A DNA stretch of 64,000 bases. Origin: Gammaproteobacteria bacterium. GTDB taxonomy: Bacteria; Pseudomonadota; Gammaproteobacteria; HK1. This document shows positions 1 through 8,819 of the stretch, in pieces; the stretch's first letter is position 1, and every line of letters begins with the position of its first letter. The stretch covers positions 1,412,001 to 1,476,000 of the forward strand of contig WLWT01000001.1 of NCBI GenBank assembly GCA_012103455.1, written 5' to 3'. A program made the translations under genes and the position numbers. The notes beneath the pieces are model-generated. The model was not told where the DNA came from. It was given only the letters and a program-made list of their open reading frames with translations, and searched no databases.

Positions 1-336
1 CGGCGCCAACACCAGGCTGACTTTGTCACCCACACCCCCGGTGGAGTGTTTATCGAGCCGCGGTCCGTGCAGCTCAACGCCGGACCAATCCAAGGTTTCA
101 CCGGAGCGCGCCATGGCCCCGGTGAGAGCGGTGCATTCGGCATCGCTCATACCGCGTATACATACAGCCATGGTGAAGGCCGCCGCCTGCCCTTCGCTGG
201 CGCTGCCATCGGTTATGGCCGTGACCATGCGTGTTATATCGGCAGCGCTGAGCACAGCGCCATCACGCTTGAGGCGAATGATGTCGGTGATGGGAGTCGG
301 TAGAGTGGATCCTCCCACGACGCGCTCCCCCAACAT
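1..336 (-). CDS. deoA: Thymidine phosphorylase, N-terminal part (runs off the left edge)
   Basis: Reading leftward from an ATG at 334-336 gives 112 codons that stay open to the window edge. The stretch near the edge contains KHSTGGVGDKVSLVLAP, the phosphate/substrate-binding signature of thymidine/pyrimidine-nucleoside phosphorylases (family knowledge: thymidine + phosphate to thymine + deoxyribose-1-phosphate, cytosolic). Before it lies the typical N-terminal alpha domain (TDIIRLKRDG, then a SEGQAAAFTMAV-like helix). A GGAGAG sequence sits just upstream of the ATG. The purine nucleoside phosphorylase gene ends 35 bp upstream on the same strand, so this is the last visible member of the nucleoside salvage operon. 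The C-terminal three quarters lie outside the window. Confidence 0.93.
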   Translation of the reverse strand, partial: MLGERVVGGSTLPTPITDIIRLKRDGAVLSAADITRMVTAITDGSASEGQAAAFTMAVCIRGMSDAECTALTGAMARSGETLDWSGVELHGPRLDKHSTGGVGDKVSLVLAP

Positions 337-371
337 AGGCTCTCCTCTAGTATGGATTCATTGCGGCAAGC

Positions 372-1235
372 TCACGCGCGAGCAAAAGCCGCTTCGCGCC
401 GCAGATAACTCTCGATCAAGTGGCGCAGGCGGGGGCCGGCCGCCGCCGCCGCATCCATGGTCTGATCATGCCCGAGTGCTCTCGGTTCACCGTCTTTGCG
501 CGCTGGCGCCTCGCCGACGACGCCGGTGGCAAAATTAGTCACCACCGACACGGCTGCGACCTGTAAGCCCGCGTGTCGCGCAATGACGGTCTCGGGCGCC
601 ACCGACATGCCCACGGTATCTGCGCCGAGGATCCGCGCCGCCCGGATTTCCGCAGCGGTCTCGAAACTAGGTCCGGAGAAAAAAGCGTATACCCCCTGAC
701 GCACATCCAGCCCGGCTTGACGCGCCGCCAGCAACAGCCGCTGGCGCATACCCGGATCATAAGCGTCGGTCATATCGACGAATGGCACAGCACCGTAGCC
801 GTCTGCGATCAACGGATTGGCACCCGTCAGGTTAATGTGATCGCTCATCACCACCAAGCTTCCGGGGGCCACAGACGGGTGCAAACTGCCCACCGCATTG
901 GTCGTCACCAACGCCTTCGCGCCCATCTCCCGCAAGGCCCGCAGTGCGGTTGTCATGGCCCCTATGCGGCCACGCTCGTAATAGTGCTCCCGGCCGCGTA
1001 AAACAGCCACGTCCAAGCCTTGCAACCGGCCTATGGACAGCCGCCCTTCGTGCCCCTCTATACTGGTGCTAGGAAAACCGGGGATCTGTTCGTAGCCGAA
1101 ATCGGCGCGCGGCTCCAAGCCGGCCACCGCATCGCTCAGCCCGGAGCCCATGATCAGGATCACCCGCGGTGCCGGCCCGTCGTAGCCGGCGAGGATCCGC
1201 GCCAACGCCGCTTGCACTTGTGTCTTAGCCGTCAT
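372..1235 (-). CDS. punA: Purine nucleoside phosphorylase (trimeric PNP/MTAP family)
   Basis: About 287 residues, the normal size for trimeric purine nucleoside phosphorylases, which cleave inosine, guanosine or xanthosine with phosphate. Visible family motifs in order are the phosphate loop ILIMGSGLSD, the GHEGRL segment, the LRGREHYYERG region, TTNAVGSLHP, and GPSFETAAEIR followed by GADTVGMSVAPE with the purine-binding Glu and the VVTNFA strand. I chose the ATG at 1235; a GTG two codons earlier is possible. Either start overlaps the end of cdd, so translation is probably coupled. Its place between cdd and deoA, downstream of a nucleoside transporter, fits nucleoside catabolism. Exact base preference cannot be read from the sequence. 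Confidence 0.93.
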   Translation of the reverse strand: MTAKTQVQAALARILAGYDGPAPRVILIMGSGLSDAVAGLEPRADFGYEQIPGFPSTSIEGHEGRLSIGRLQGLDVAVLRGREHYYERGRIGAMTTALRALREMGAKALVTTNAVGSLHPSVAPGSLVVMSDHINLTGANPLIADGYGAVPFVDMTDAYDPGMRQRLLLAARQAGLDVRQGVYAFFSGPSFETAAEIRAARILGADTVGMSVAPETVIARHAGLQVAAVSVVTNFATGVVGEAPARKDGEPRALGHDQTMDAAAAAGPRLRHLIESYLRREAAFARA

Positions 1236-1653
1236 CCGCACTCAAGCCTACATGTTCCGGACCGAAAGCCACCGGCAATAGCTCACCGATGGTGGTGGTC
1301 AACAACAGCTCATAGGGATTACAAACGTGTACTGGCGTGTGCGGCCCGGCGAATTCTCTTATCTTCTGCCGGCAACCGCCACAGGGCGTGCATGGGCGGC
1401 CCGGCGGCCCCACCACCACCACCTCGGCGATAGTTCTGTCGCCGGCCAACACCATCTGCGCGATGGCACCCGCTTCCGCGCAAGTACCTTCAGGGTAGGC
1501 AGAATTTTCCACATTACAACCAGAATAATACCGGCCGGAGGCGGTACGCAGGGCCGCCCCTACCTGATAGTTGGAATAAGGCGCGTACGCCCGTGCCCGC
1601 GCCGCACCGGCCATGGCCCTCAGCGCATCCAATCCCTCAGCGCTCTTTGACAT
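1225..1653 (-). CDS. cdd: Cytidine deaminase
   Basis: A 142-residue homotetrameric-type cytidine deaminase, which converts cytidine or deoxycytidine to uridine or deoxyuridine. The zinc site is complete: C58-A-E60 (CAEAGAI, catalytic Glu60) and P90-C91-G-G-C94-R-Q. The substrate-binding NVENSAYPEG segment lies just before it. Its start overlaps the end of the permease gene by 17 bp and its end overlaps the phosphorylase start, so the block reads as one transcript. Usual length for this class is about 130-145 residues, so it is full length. Confidence 0.96.
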   Translation of the reverse strand: MSKSAEGLDALRAMAGAARARAYAPYSNYQVGAALRTASGRYYSGCNVENSAYPEGTCAEAGAIAQMVLAGDRTIAEVVVVGPPGRPCTPCGGCRQKIREFAGPHTPVHVCNPYELLLTTTIGELLPVAFGPEHVGLSADDG

Positions 1654-2611
1654 AGGCGATCCCGCTCGCTCGTGGCGCTACCGCACGGCCGATGAATCCG
1701 GCCAACAGAACAACGGTCAATACATAGGGCAACGCTTGGATAAACTGGACCGGCACTTCGCCGATACCCGGCAGCGCCACACCCTGCAAACGCACCGCCA
1801 CCGCATCCAGAAAACCGAACAGCAAACAGGCGCCAAATGCTTGCAGCGGGCGCCAGCGGCCAAAGATCATGGCGGCCAAAGCGATGTACCCCTTGCCCGC
1901 CGTCATATCGCGCCCGAAGGAGGCACCGTGGGCGATCGACAGATAAGCGCCGGCTATCCCGCACAGCACGCCGCAGATGATCATGGCCTGATAGCGCAGC
2001 AGGCCGACGGAGATCCCCGCCGTGTCCACGGCGGCGGGATTCTCGCCCACCGCGCGCAGACGCAGCCCGAAACGGGTGCGGTATAGCACTCCCCACGCCA
2101 GTGGTACGGCGGCGAGGGCGGCGTAGACCAACAGGTTGTGCCCGCTTAGCAACTGCGCATAAAGAGCGCCGATGATCGGCACATCCGCTACCGCATCCGC
2201 AGCGGGAAAACCGATATCGCCAAAGCGGGCGCTGGCCGGCAGCGGGGGCGTCTGTCCGCCTTGTTTGAACCATGCCGTTGCCAGCGACACGGTCAGCCCG
2301 GAGACCAGGATATTGATGGCGAGACCACTCACCACCTGATTGCCCCGGTGGGTAATACAAGCAAAACCGTGCAGCAAGGCAAGCAGCACTGAAACGATGA
2401 GCGCCGCCATCAACCCGAGCCATGCCGAGCCGGACCAGGCGGCCGCAGCGCCAGCAGCAAAAGCGCCCGCCAGCATCTTGCCCTCTAAACCGATATCGAT
2501 AACACCGGAGCGTTCCGCGAACAGACCGGCGAGCGCGGCGAAGATGAGCGGCGTAGCCACCCTCAGCGTCGAATCCAGGGTCAGTATGATCAGAAGGTAG
2601 TATTCACTCAC
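1637..2611 (-). CDS. Nucleoside ABC transporter permease (BPD_transp_2 family), second permease
   Basis: A very hydrophobic protein of about 324 residues with repeated membrane segments and the family signature LFAERSGVIDIGLEGKML near the N terminus, typical of the smaller permease of BMP/YufQ-type nucleoside importers. I start it at the GTG at 2611 (V-S-E-Y-Y-L-L), because that overlaps the upstream permease stop by 8 bp (GTGAGTGA). A longer in-frame start at 2686 would add an Arg-rich leader lying inside the neighbour and is unlikely. It forms the membrane channel with the 2604-3716 product. Confidence 0.92.
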   Translation of the reverse strand: MSEYYLLIILTLDSTLRVATPLIFAALAGLFAERSGVIDIGLEGKMLAGAFAAGAAAAWSGSAWLGLMAALIVSVLLALLHGFACITHRGNQVVSGLAINILVSGLTVSLATAWFKQGGQTPPLPASARFGDIGFPAADAVADVPIIGALYAQLLSGHNLLVYAALAAVPLAWGVLYRTRFGLRLRAVGENPAAVDTAGISVGLLRYQAMIICGVLCGIAGAYLSIAHGASFGRDMTAGKGYIALAAMIFGRWRPLQAFGACLLFGFLDAVAVRLQGVALPGIGEVPVQFIQALPYVLTVVLLAGFIGRAVAPRASGIAYVKER

Positions 2612-3716
2612 CGCAACGGCTCGCCGAGGGCGTGGATTCGAACCGGCTGGCCACCGCTTCCAGCGGGCGGCGCAACATCTGTTCAAGAGCGCCGCTGAAC
2701 AGGATCACCAGGCCCTGGATCACGACGATCATATCCCGTGTAATCGCCGGCATCTCGAAAGCCAGCTCGGCGCCGCCCTGATACAGCACGCCGAACAGGA
2801 TGGCCGCCAACACGATGCCCAGCGGATGATCGCGCCCCATCAGCGCGACAGCAATACCGGTAAAACCGAACCCCCCGGTGAAATCGAGCAGTAGCCGGTG
2901 GGTCACGCCGAGCAAGGTATTGACGGCAGCGAGCCCGGCCAGCGCCCCCGACACCGCCATGGCCAGCATGATGACGCGCCCGGCATCTATGCCGGCGTAG
3001 CGGGCGGCGCTCTGCGAGTGGCCGACGGTGCGGATGGCATAGCCCCATCGGGTATGCCAGAGGAGAAACCAGACCGCGCCGCAAAGAGCCAGTGCCAATA
3101 AGCACGATGCATTGAGCGGCGAAGCGGCGAATGCAATGCCCACGGCGGCCAGCATCTGATGCATGAAGGGCAGCCAAGCGGCGGTCTCGAATTCCCGCGA
3201 ATGGGGCGTCATCTGCCCCGGCATAATGAGCACGTTGACGAGCAGATATGCCATCACCGCCGAGGCGATAAAATTGAACATGATGGTGGTGATGACGATG
3301 TGGCTGCCGCGCCGCGCCTGTAGATAGCCGGGCACCCATCCCCACAGAGCGCCGCCGGCGGCTGCCGCGCCTATCGCCAGGGGTAACAACAAAAACGGCG
3401 GCAACACACTGTCCAACGCCAACACCATCAGCGTCAACCCCAGCCCGGCGATATACGCCTGGCCTTCTCCCCCTATATTGAACAGCCCGGCATGAAAAGC
3501 GACGGCCACCGCCAGGCCGGTAAAAATGAGGCTAGTGGCGTAATACAAGGTATAGCCAATCGCTTCTTGGCTGCCGAATGCGCCGGCTAGAAGATAGTTC
3601 AGTGCCGCTAGCGGATGTTCGCCGATGATGACAATGATCACCGCCGTGGCGGCCAGCGCCAAGGTCAAATTGGCCAGTGGCAACAACACCCAGTCTATCC
3701 AGCGCCTGAGTTTCAC
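2604..3716 (-). CDS. Nucleoside ABC transporter permease (BPD_transp_2 family), first permease
   Basis: A 370-residue integral membrane protein. Recognisable segments are the N-terminal helix pair, FNIGGEGQAYIAGLG (the conserved cytoplasmic loop of this permease family, as in YufP), HIVITTIMFNFIA and GFGFTGIAVALMGRDHPLG. Such permeases pair with an RbsA-like double ATPase and a BMP-type binding protein for nucleoside import, which is exactly the neighbourhood here. Its first base is shared with the last base of the ATPase gene, and its end overlaps the next permease, so all are translationally coupled. Confidence 0.93.
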   Translation of the reverse strand: MKLRRWIDWVLLPLANLTLALAATAVIIVIIGEHPLAALNYLLAGAFGSQEAIGYTLYYATSLIFTGLAVAVAFHAGLFNIGGEGQAYIAGLGLTLMVLALDSVLPPFLLLPLAIGAAAAGGALWGWVPGYLQARRGSHIVITTIMFNFIASAVMAYLLVNVLIMPGQMTPHSREFETAAWLPFMHQMLAAVGIAFAASPLNASCLLALALCGAVWFLLWHTRWGYAIRTVGHSQSAARYAGIDAGRVIMLAMAVSGALAGLAAVNTLLGVTHRLLLDFTGGFGFTGIAVALMGRDHPLGIVLAAILFGVLYQGGAELAFEMPAITRDMIVVIQGLVILFSGALEQMLRRPLEAVASRFESTPSASRCGE

Positions 3717-5260
3717 TACGGACTTGACTGAAGAGTGGCCGTTGAGGCATCCGCCATCATCAAGCCTAGGCGGTGTTCGTCCGCTTCGCCGCCGCGCAGC
3801 GAGCCGGTAAAACGTCCTTCCGACATGACGAAGATGCGATCGGCCAACGCCCGGATCTCATCGAGTTCCACCGAGACCAACACGATGGCCACACCCCGCG
3901 CCCGCATGGCCAGCAAGCGGGCGTGAATGAGTTCGATGGCGCCTATATCCACGCCGCGGGTGGGCTGGCCGGCCAGCAACAGCCGGGGCTCGCGGGCCAG
4001 TTCCCGCGCGACCAATAACTTTTGCTGATTGCCGCCGGAAAAGCCGTGGGTGGCGAGTTGCGGATCGGTTGGACGTACCTCCAGATCGTGCATCAACGCT
4101 TCGCAGTGCGCGTGGATATCACCCCGGTGCATACGCAAAAAACCGTTCCATCGTTTATCGTCGTGATAACCGAGGACGGCGGACTCCGCCGCCGAAAAAG
4201 CGCCCACCAAACCCCGTTTTTGCCTATCTTCGGGCACATGGGCGACGCCGAGAGCGCGCATCTGCGTGGCCGTTTTAGGCTGCTCAGGGGTGACCGCGAC
4301 ATCGCCCAGGCGAAAACAACCGCCGGTCACCGGGCGCATGCCCGCCAACGTCTCCAATAATTCGCTCTGACCGTTACCAGCAACCCCCGCGATGCCTACG
4401 ATCTCCCCCGAGCGGACGGCAAAAGTAATACCGTCAACGGCGTTTTTAGCAGCACCCGCGACCACCAGGCCGTCAACCTGCAAAACCGGCGCACCGGCGC
4501 TGACGATCGGCTTGTGGAGTGCGAGCGCCACCGGGCGGCCCACCATCCGATCGGCCAACATCTGCGCGTTCGCCTGCGCCGTTGGCAGGGTGGCGGCGAC
4601 CTCGCCCTGGCGCATCACGCTGACCGTATCGGTCACCGCCAGCACTTCGCGTAGTTTGTGCGTGATCAACAAAATGGTGACGCCTTGCCGGCGCAGCGAA
4701 GACAGCACGGCGAACAAAGCATCAGCCTCTTGCGGCGTCAACACACCGGAGGGCTCATCCAAGATGAGAATACGGGCGCCACGGTACAGCGCTTTCAGGA
4801 TCTCGACGCGCTGTTGCACCCCCACCGGTAACCCACCGACACGCGCGTGCGGCGCCACCGCTAGGCCGTGTTGCGCGCTCAGGCTAGCCAGTGTTTGCTC
4901 CGCCCGCGAACGCCTGGCGCGATCCAACAAGACGCCGCCTTCCGCACCCAACATGACATTCTCAAGCACCGTGAGTTCATCGACCAACATGAAATGCTGG
5001 TGCACCATGCCGATGCCGGCAGCCATGGCATCGGCAGGGCGCCTGATGTCTTGCAGCTGACCGTTGACTTTGATGACACCGCTATCGGCCTGATAAAAGC
5101 CGTAGAGAATGCTCATCAAGGTAGACTTGCCGGCGCCGTTCTCGCCGATGATGCCGTGAATGGAACCGCGCGCTATGGCGAGAGAAACGGCGCGGTTCGC
5201 CTGCACCGCGCCAAAACGCTTGCTGATAGCTTCGAATTCAATGGCCGCAGCGGCACTCAC
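3716..5260 (-). CDS. Nucleoside ABC transporter, double ATP-binding protein
   Basis: A 514-residue fusion of two ABC ATPase domains (RbsA/YufO type). The first half has Walker A GENGAGKST at residues 39-47, the Q-loop in HQHFMLVDELTVLENV, a degenerate signature LPVGVQQRVE and Walker B ILILDEPSGVLTPQE. The second half has GVAGNGQSE in place of a canonical Walker A, signature SGGNQQK and LLLAGQPTRGVD in place of the Walker B DEP. This asymmetry is normal in the family. The start is a GTG. The binding-protein gene ends 54 bp upstream, and the first permease begins on this gene's last base. Confidence 0.95.
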   Translation of the reverse strand: MSAAAAIEFEAISKRFGAVQANRAVSLAIARGSIHGIIGENGAGKSTLMSILYGFYQADSGVIKVNGQLQDIRRPADAMAAGIGMVHQHFMLVDELTVLENVMLGAEGGVLLDRARRSRAEQTLASLSAQHGLAVAPHARVGGLPVGVQQRVEILKALYRGARILILDEPSGVLTPQEADALFAVLSSLRRQGVTILLITHKLREVLAVTDTVSVMRQGEVAATLPTAQANAQMLADRMVGRPVALALHKPIVSAGAPVLQVDGLVVAGAAKNAVDGITFAVRSGEIVGIAGVAGNGQSELLETLAGMRPVTGGCFRLGDVAVTPEQPKTATQMRALGVAHVPEDRQKRGLVGAFSAAESAVLGYHDDKRWNGFLRMHRGDIHAHCEALMHDLEVRPTDPQLATHGFSGGNQQKLLVARELAREPRLLLAGQPTRGVDIGAIELIHARLLAMRARGVAIVLVSVELDEIRALADRIFVMSEGRFTGSLRGGEADEHRLGLMMADASTATLQSSP

Positions 5261-5314
5261 TGATCCGCTGTCCCCGCCCTACTTTCATGTCATCCCCCTA
5301 CTGAAGAGGACCCC

Positions 5315-6442
5315 CTAAAGAGGACAATCGCTATCGGCCATGTAATCGTGCACTTGCACCCGGCCTTCGATGATGTCTTGGCTAAGCGCCTCCAACTCAG
5401 CTTTCATCTCATCGCTGACGAGCTTGGCATTGTGCTCATCCAAGGCCCAACCCACGCCGCCCTCGGCCAGCCCCAGCACCCGCACGCCCGGCGCCCAAGC
5501 ACCTGTCTTAACCCCGTTGAACGATTCGTACACGGCCACATCGACCCGCTTGACCATGGACGACAGCATAGTGCCCGGATGCAAATAGTTCTGATTCGAA
5601 TCGACGCCGATGGCGAGCTTGCCCTGATCGGCAGCGGCCTGGTAGACGCCAACACCGGTTCCGCCAGCCGCCGCATAGACCACATCCGCCCCCCGATCGA
5701 ACTGCGAGCGGGCCAGCTCCGCGCCCTTGCCCGGATCATTCCACGCCGCCGGCGTAGTGCCAGTCATATTCGAGAACACCTCGGCGCCAGCGGTGACGTG
5801 CCGCACGCCTTGCATATAACCGCAGGCGAAGCGGCGGATCAGAGGAATATCCATACCGCCTATGAATCCCACCTTGCCTGTCTTCGAGGCCATGGCGGCC
5901 AGCGCGCCCACCAAGAACGAACCCTCGTGCTCCTTGAAGACAACCGATTGCACGTTCGGTAAATCCACCACCATATCGACGATGGTGAATTTCAGATCGG
6001 GAAATTCCTTGGCCACTTTTTCAACGGCCGTGGCCTGGCTAAAACCGATGGCCACTATGGGATTGGCGCCGCGCTTGGCCAGGCGGCGCATGGCTTGTTC
6101 GCGCTGGGCATCGTTAGTGGGTTCGAATTCGCGGTACTTCTCACCGCTCTCCTCGGCATAGCGTTCCGCCCCGTCGAAAGCCGCTTGATTAAACGACTTG
6201 TCGAACTTGCCGCCCATGTCGTAGACCACCGCCGGCTGCGCCCACGCCAGCGCCGTGGCCGTGATGGCAACCAGAAAACCCAACAGTTGGGCACCTCTAA
6301 AAATAGTCATTTTTTCGTGAGTGCAAGGAAGCACCGCGCGCAGAACCGCAGTGTATAGGTCATACCTGAGGATTCGAGCACGGAACCGACGCCGCAATCG
6401 CGGAAAAAGTGCATTTGTAGAGGTGCCCAGTTGTTGTTTCAT
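5315..6442 (-). CDS. BMP-family nucleoside-binding (lipo)protein carrying an in-frame 48-codon repeat insertion
   Basis: The body from AQPAVVYDMGGKFDKSFNQ onward is a BMP/PnrA-type periplasmic substrate-binding protein (AFDGAERYAEESG, GVDSNQNYLHPG, VYAAAGGTGVGVYQAA), the usual partner of the downstream ATPase and permeases. The start is the ATG at 6442, preceded by GGGAGAGAAG. The first five codons (MKQQL) are followed by 48 extra codons that are MITE-A copy 1 plus its 4-bp duplication; then the original signal peptide resumes (LGFLVAITATALAWA). Removing the insert restores MKQQLLGFLVAITATALAWA. The frame is kept and there is no stop, so a protein could still be made either with a long leader or from an internal ATG (MTIFRGAQL). 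Whether export survives is not visible. Confidence 0.93.
   Translation of the reverse strand: MKQQLGTSTNALFPRLRRRFRARILRYDLYTAVLRAVLPCTHEKMTIFRGAQLLGFLVAITATALAWAQPAVVYDMGGKFDKSFNQAAFDGAERYAEESGEKYREFEPTNDAQREQAMRRLAKRGANPIVAIGFSQATAVEKVAKEFPDLKFTIVDMVVDLPNVQSVVFKEHEGSFLVGALAAMASKTGKVGFIGGMDIPLIRRFACGYMQGVRHVTAGAEVFSNMTGTTPAAWNDPGKGAELARSQFDRGADVVYAAAGGTGVGVYQAAADQGKLAIGVDSNQNYLHPGTMLSSMVKRVDVAVYESFNGVKTGAWAPGVRVLGLAEGGVGWALDEHNAKLVSDEMKAELEALSQDIIEGRVQVHDYMADSDCPL
6289..6428. repeat. MITE-A copy 1, in frame inside the BMP gene
   Basis: A 140-bp element with perfect 16-bp-class terminal inverted repeats (GGGCACCTCTAAAAAT at one end; the other end has one mismatch) flanked by the 4-bp direct repeat AGTT (6285-6288 and 6429-6432). 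Seven other copies occur in the window. Element plus duplication is 144 bp, so the host frame is preserved. Confidence 0.95.
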
Positions 6443-6484
6443 CGTCTTCTCTCCCGATTGATTCATTCTCTAAAGAATAGCTAA

Positions 6485-7342
6485 CTACACCTGCAATGCA
6501 TCGCGCCCGCGCACGTAGTCCACATTGGTCTGAGCCGGATTGCGGTTCACCAAGGGCCGGGCATAAAGCGGATGGGTGAGGCTGCGCACCTCATGCTCTA
6601 TCTCGAACAAGGCATCGTCCGAGGCCGGATCGACGATGCGCTGAAAACGGTACTCGACCTCGTTGGATTCGCGGCTGATGAGGCCACGCTCCAACAAGCG
6701 CTCATAAGGACCGGAGAAGTCGGCAATGTAAACAGCGATGTGGTGGCCATCGTAGTGATCGACTACACCGTCCGCTTCGCGATAATGCAACGCCTGCTCA
6801 TTGCCGATGGCTACGCGGGCGACGGCGCTGCCATCGGCCTCGGCCACATCGGCCGGCGCGCCCATGATGTCGCTGTAGAAGCGGGCGATACCCTCAGCTG
6901 TTCCGCGCGGCACGTCCAAGCGCACATACGGCAGGCCAAGGCGCATAGCCCCAAAAGCGCCTGGCGCGAATACTTCGATTCGATTGCCCCACGGACATGA
7001 GACAGTCAGGTGGCCATGGTCCTCGCGCCAGTCGAACGCGGTGCCAGCCAGATGTTTGCCCACCCGCTCCAGCCGTCCCTGCAAGGCCTGCACATCCGGC
7101 ACCACCACGCCGCTGGCGCCACGCAGAACCTGCGGGGCGCCCAGCGGCAGGTGAAACTGCTGCCGGCCCAGGTTGATCCACATATTGCGCAGACCGAAGT
7201 CGATGTAAGGGTCGCGGGTAAAACCCATGCCGGAGACATAAAACAAATGGGCCTGGGTCTGATCGCTCACCCGTGTGTTGACGTGTTCAAGAGAGATGAT
7301 GTTGCCGACGTTTTGCGTCGCGCGATCATAAGTCTGGCTCAT
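6485..7342 (-). CDS. VOC-family (glyoxalase/extradiol dioxygenase-like) protein
   Basis: About 285 residues starting at the ATG preceded by GAGGGGTTGCG; a longer in-frame start at 7438 has no such site. It reads as two vicinal-oxygen-chelate modules: module one begins ISLEHVNTRVSDQTQAHLFYV with the metal-ligand-type His, and module two begins LPYVRLDVPRGTAEGIARFYSD, with VDHYDGHHIAVYIADF in a ligand position. VOC proteins include extradiol dioxygenases, glyoxalases and isomerases; I cannot tell the reaction. It lies between the BMP operon and ApbE with no clear operon partner. Confidence 0.8.
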   Translation of the reverse strand: MSQTYDRATQNVGNIISLEHVNTRVSDQTQAHLFYVSGMGFTRDPYIDFGLRNMWINLGRQQFHLPLGAPQVLRGASGVVVPDVQALQGRLERVGKHLAGTAFDWREDHGHLTVSCPWGNRIEVFAPGAFGAMRLGLPYVRLDVPRGTAEGIARFYSDIMGAPADVAEADGSAVARVAIGNEQALHYREADGVVDHYDGHHIAVYIADFSGPYERLLERGLISRESNEVEYRFQRIVDPASDDALFEIEHEVRSLTHPLYARPLVNRNPAQTNVDYVRGRDALQV

Positions 7343-7500
7343 CGCAACCCCTCTGCACCGCTTGCCAAGTACTTCCGCAGCACTGGAGCATAACTCAAGT
7401 TCCGCGCCATGAAGAGCCACGGCCCTATACCGGGACATCGCCTCTGCTCGCTGGCCGTCACCGGACGCACCGTGATTTCACGAAGAGTCGAGTACAAAGC

Positions 7501-7638
7501 AAGAGCGTCACTGTCGCCCAGGTCTTCGCAATCGACGCCGTGATCGATCCGGCGCAGACGCGGGCTTGGATACCGCGGGGACTCGATGCGGCCGGACCGG
7601 TGCGGGGGCGGCCACGGCGTTACGTGGATGTGTGGTAG
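7501..7638 (+). pseudogene. Possible C-terminal remnant of an acyl-CoA carboxylase carboxyltransferase subunit
   Basis: A short open stretch ending at TAG 7636-7638 reads AIDAVIDPAQTRAWI, which resembles the conserved IDxVIDPxxTR tail of biotin-dependent carboxylase beta subunits. Nothing else of the gene is present, so this would be a relic filling the 7343-7649 gap. The match is short, and a chance open frame is a real alternative. Confidence 0.4.
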
Positions 7639-7649
7639 GGCTGGGTTAT

Positions 7650-8714
7650 TTACGACAGGTAAGCGCGCATAGCCGTGGTCCAGGTGTCTTTGAATTGACC
7701 CGCTTCAGTGGTGCTCTCTAGCGCGGTGATGAAATAAGCCGCAATGCCGAGTTGCTCGGCCAGTGCTGGTCCTTGTATTTCGCCGGCTACCAGTAACGCG
7801 GTGGACCAGGCGTCCGCCAGTACCGCCGTCTGCGCCACCACCGTGACTGCAGCCAGCCGGTGGCTAACGGGGCGGCCTGTTCGAGGATCCAGGGTATGCG
7901 AATAGCGCACACCGTCCCTCTCGAAGTAATTGCGGTAGGTACCCGAGGTGGCGACAGCGCCGGCGCCTAGGGCTAATTTGCGATAAACCCGGCGGTGGCT
8001 GTCATCGGCCGCGGGCCGCTCCACCCCGACCCTCCACGGCCGACCATCAGCGTGCCCTCCGGCGGCGCGGATCTCACCACCCGCTTCGATGAGAAAATGT
8101 TCTACTCCGAGGTTGGCCAGCGCCGCAGCCGCCACATCGACGGCAAAACCCTTGGCGATCGCGGAGCAATCGAACTGTAGCCTCGGGTGCGCTTTGGTCA
8201 ACACGCTGCGCTCGGCATCCAATTCGAATTTCCTGAAACCCACCCGTTCGGACAGGCACGTCAGCACCCGCGTCGAGGGCAGCGCATGGCCAGCACCCGG
8301 TCCGGGGCCAAAACCCCAGGCGTCCACCAATGGCCCCACCGTGGCATCGAACGCCCCATCGCTACGAGCGCTTACCGATGCCGCCTGCGCCAGTACTTGC
8401 GCGACATCCGGGTGAATAGCCAATGGTGTATCCGAGGGAGCGCGGTTGAGACGCCGCAGTTCGGAATCGTGCCGGTAGGTGGACATGCGCCGATCCACCG
8501 TATCGAAAACGTCTTGCACTATGGGCTTCACTGATGGCACGGCAGCCGGATCAACGTAGAGCCAGGCACTCCAGCCGGTCCCCATGGTGCCGCCGGCAAG
8601 CGGCACCGCCCGTCCTCCGGTGCCGCTGCGTTTATCCTCGGTGCCGTACCAAAGCAGGCCGGGCAGTGCCAAGGCACCCGCCGCCAAGTAATTAAAGCTC
8701 GTCCTTCTTCGCAT
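7650..8714 (-). CDS. apbE: FAD:protein FMN transferase (ApbE family)
   Basis: A 354-residue ApbE-like protein, which attaches FMN covalently to Ser/Thr residues of target flavoproteins in the periplasm. An Arg-rich start (MRRRTSFN) followed by a hydrophobic stretch suggests an export signal. Family features in order are GTGWSAWLYV near the N terminus, FDTVDRRMSTYRHDSELRRLNR, DGAFDATVGPLVDAWGFGP (Mg/FAD-binding region), DCSAIAKGFAVDVAAAAL, LIEAGGEIRAAG and the YSHTLDPRTGRPV segment. Length is normal. The start ATG is the last of three ATGs in a tandem repeat (see 8712-8761). Confidence 0.93.
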   Translation of the reverse strand: MRRRTSFNYLAAGALALPGLLWYGTEDKRSGTGGRAVPLAGGTMGTGWSAWLYVDPAAVPSVKPIVQDVFDTVDRRMSTYRHDSELRRLNRAPSDTPLAIHPDVAQVLAQAASVSARSDGAFDATVGPLVDAWGFGPGPGAGHALPSTRVLTCLSERVGFRKFELDAERSVLTKAHPRLQFDCSAIAKGFAVDVAAAALANLGVEHFLIEAGGEIRAAGGHADGRPWRVGVERPAADDSHRRVYRKLALGAGAVATSGTYRNYFERDGVRYSHTLDPRTGRPVSHRLAAVTVVAQTAVLADAWSTALLVAGEIQGPALAEQLGIAAYFITALESTTEAGQFKDTWTTAMRAYLS

Positions 8715-8761
8715 TGTTAGCCGGTTGGCATTGTTAGCCGGTTGGCATTGTTAGCCGGTTG
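8712..8761 (-). repeat. Three tandem 17-bp units at the apbE start, making two MPTG-stop mini-frames
   Basis: The unit CATTGTTAGCCGGTTGG is repeated almost three times. Read in the apbE direction each unit supplies an ATG; the first two open tiny frames ATG-CCA-ACC-GGC-TAA, and the third ATG starts apbE itself. No strong ribosome-binding site is apparent before any of them. Confidence 0.85.
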
Positions 8762-8819
8762 CTATCTGCAAAAAGTGCGCGGACACGCAGGCGTGCCTGG
8801 AGCAGTTATTCTATAAGAC

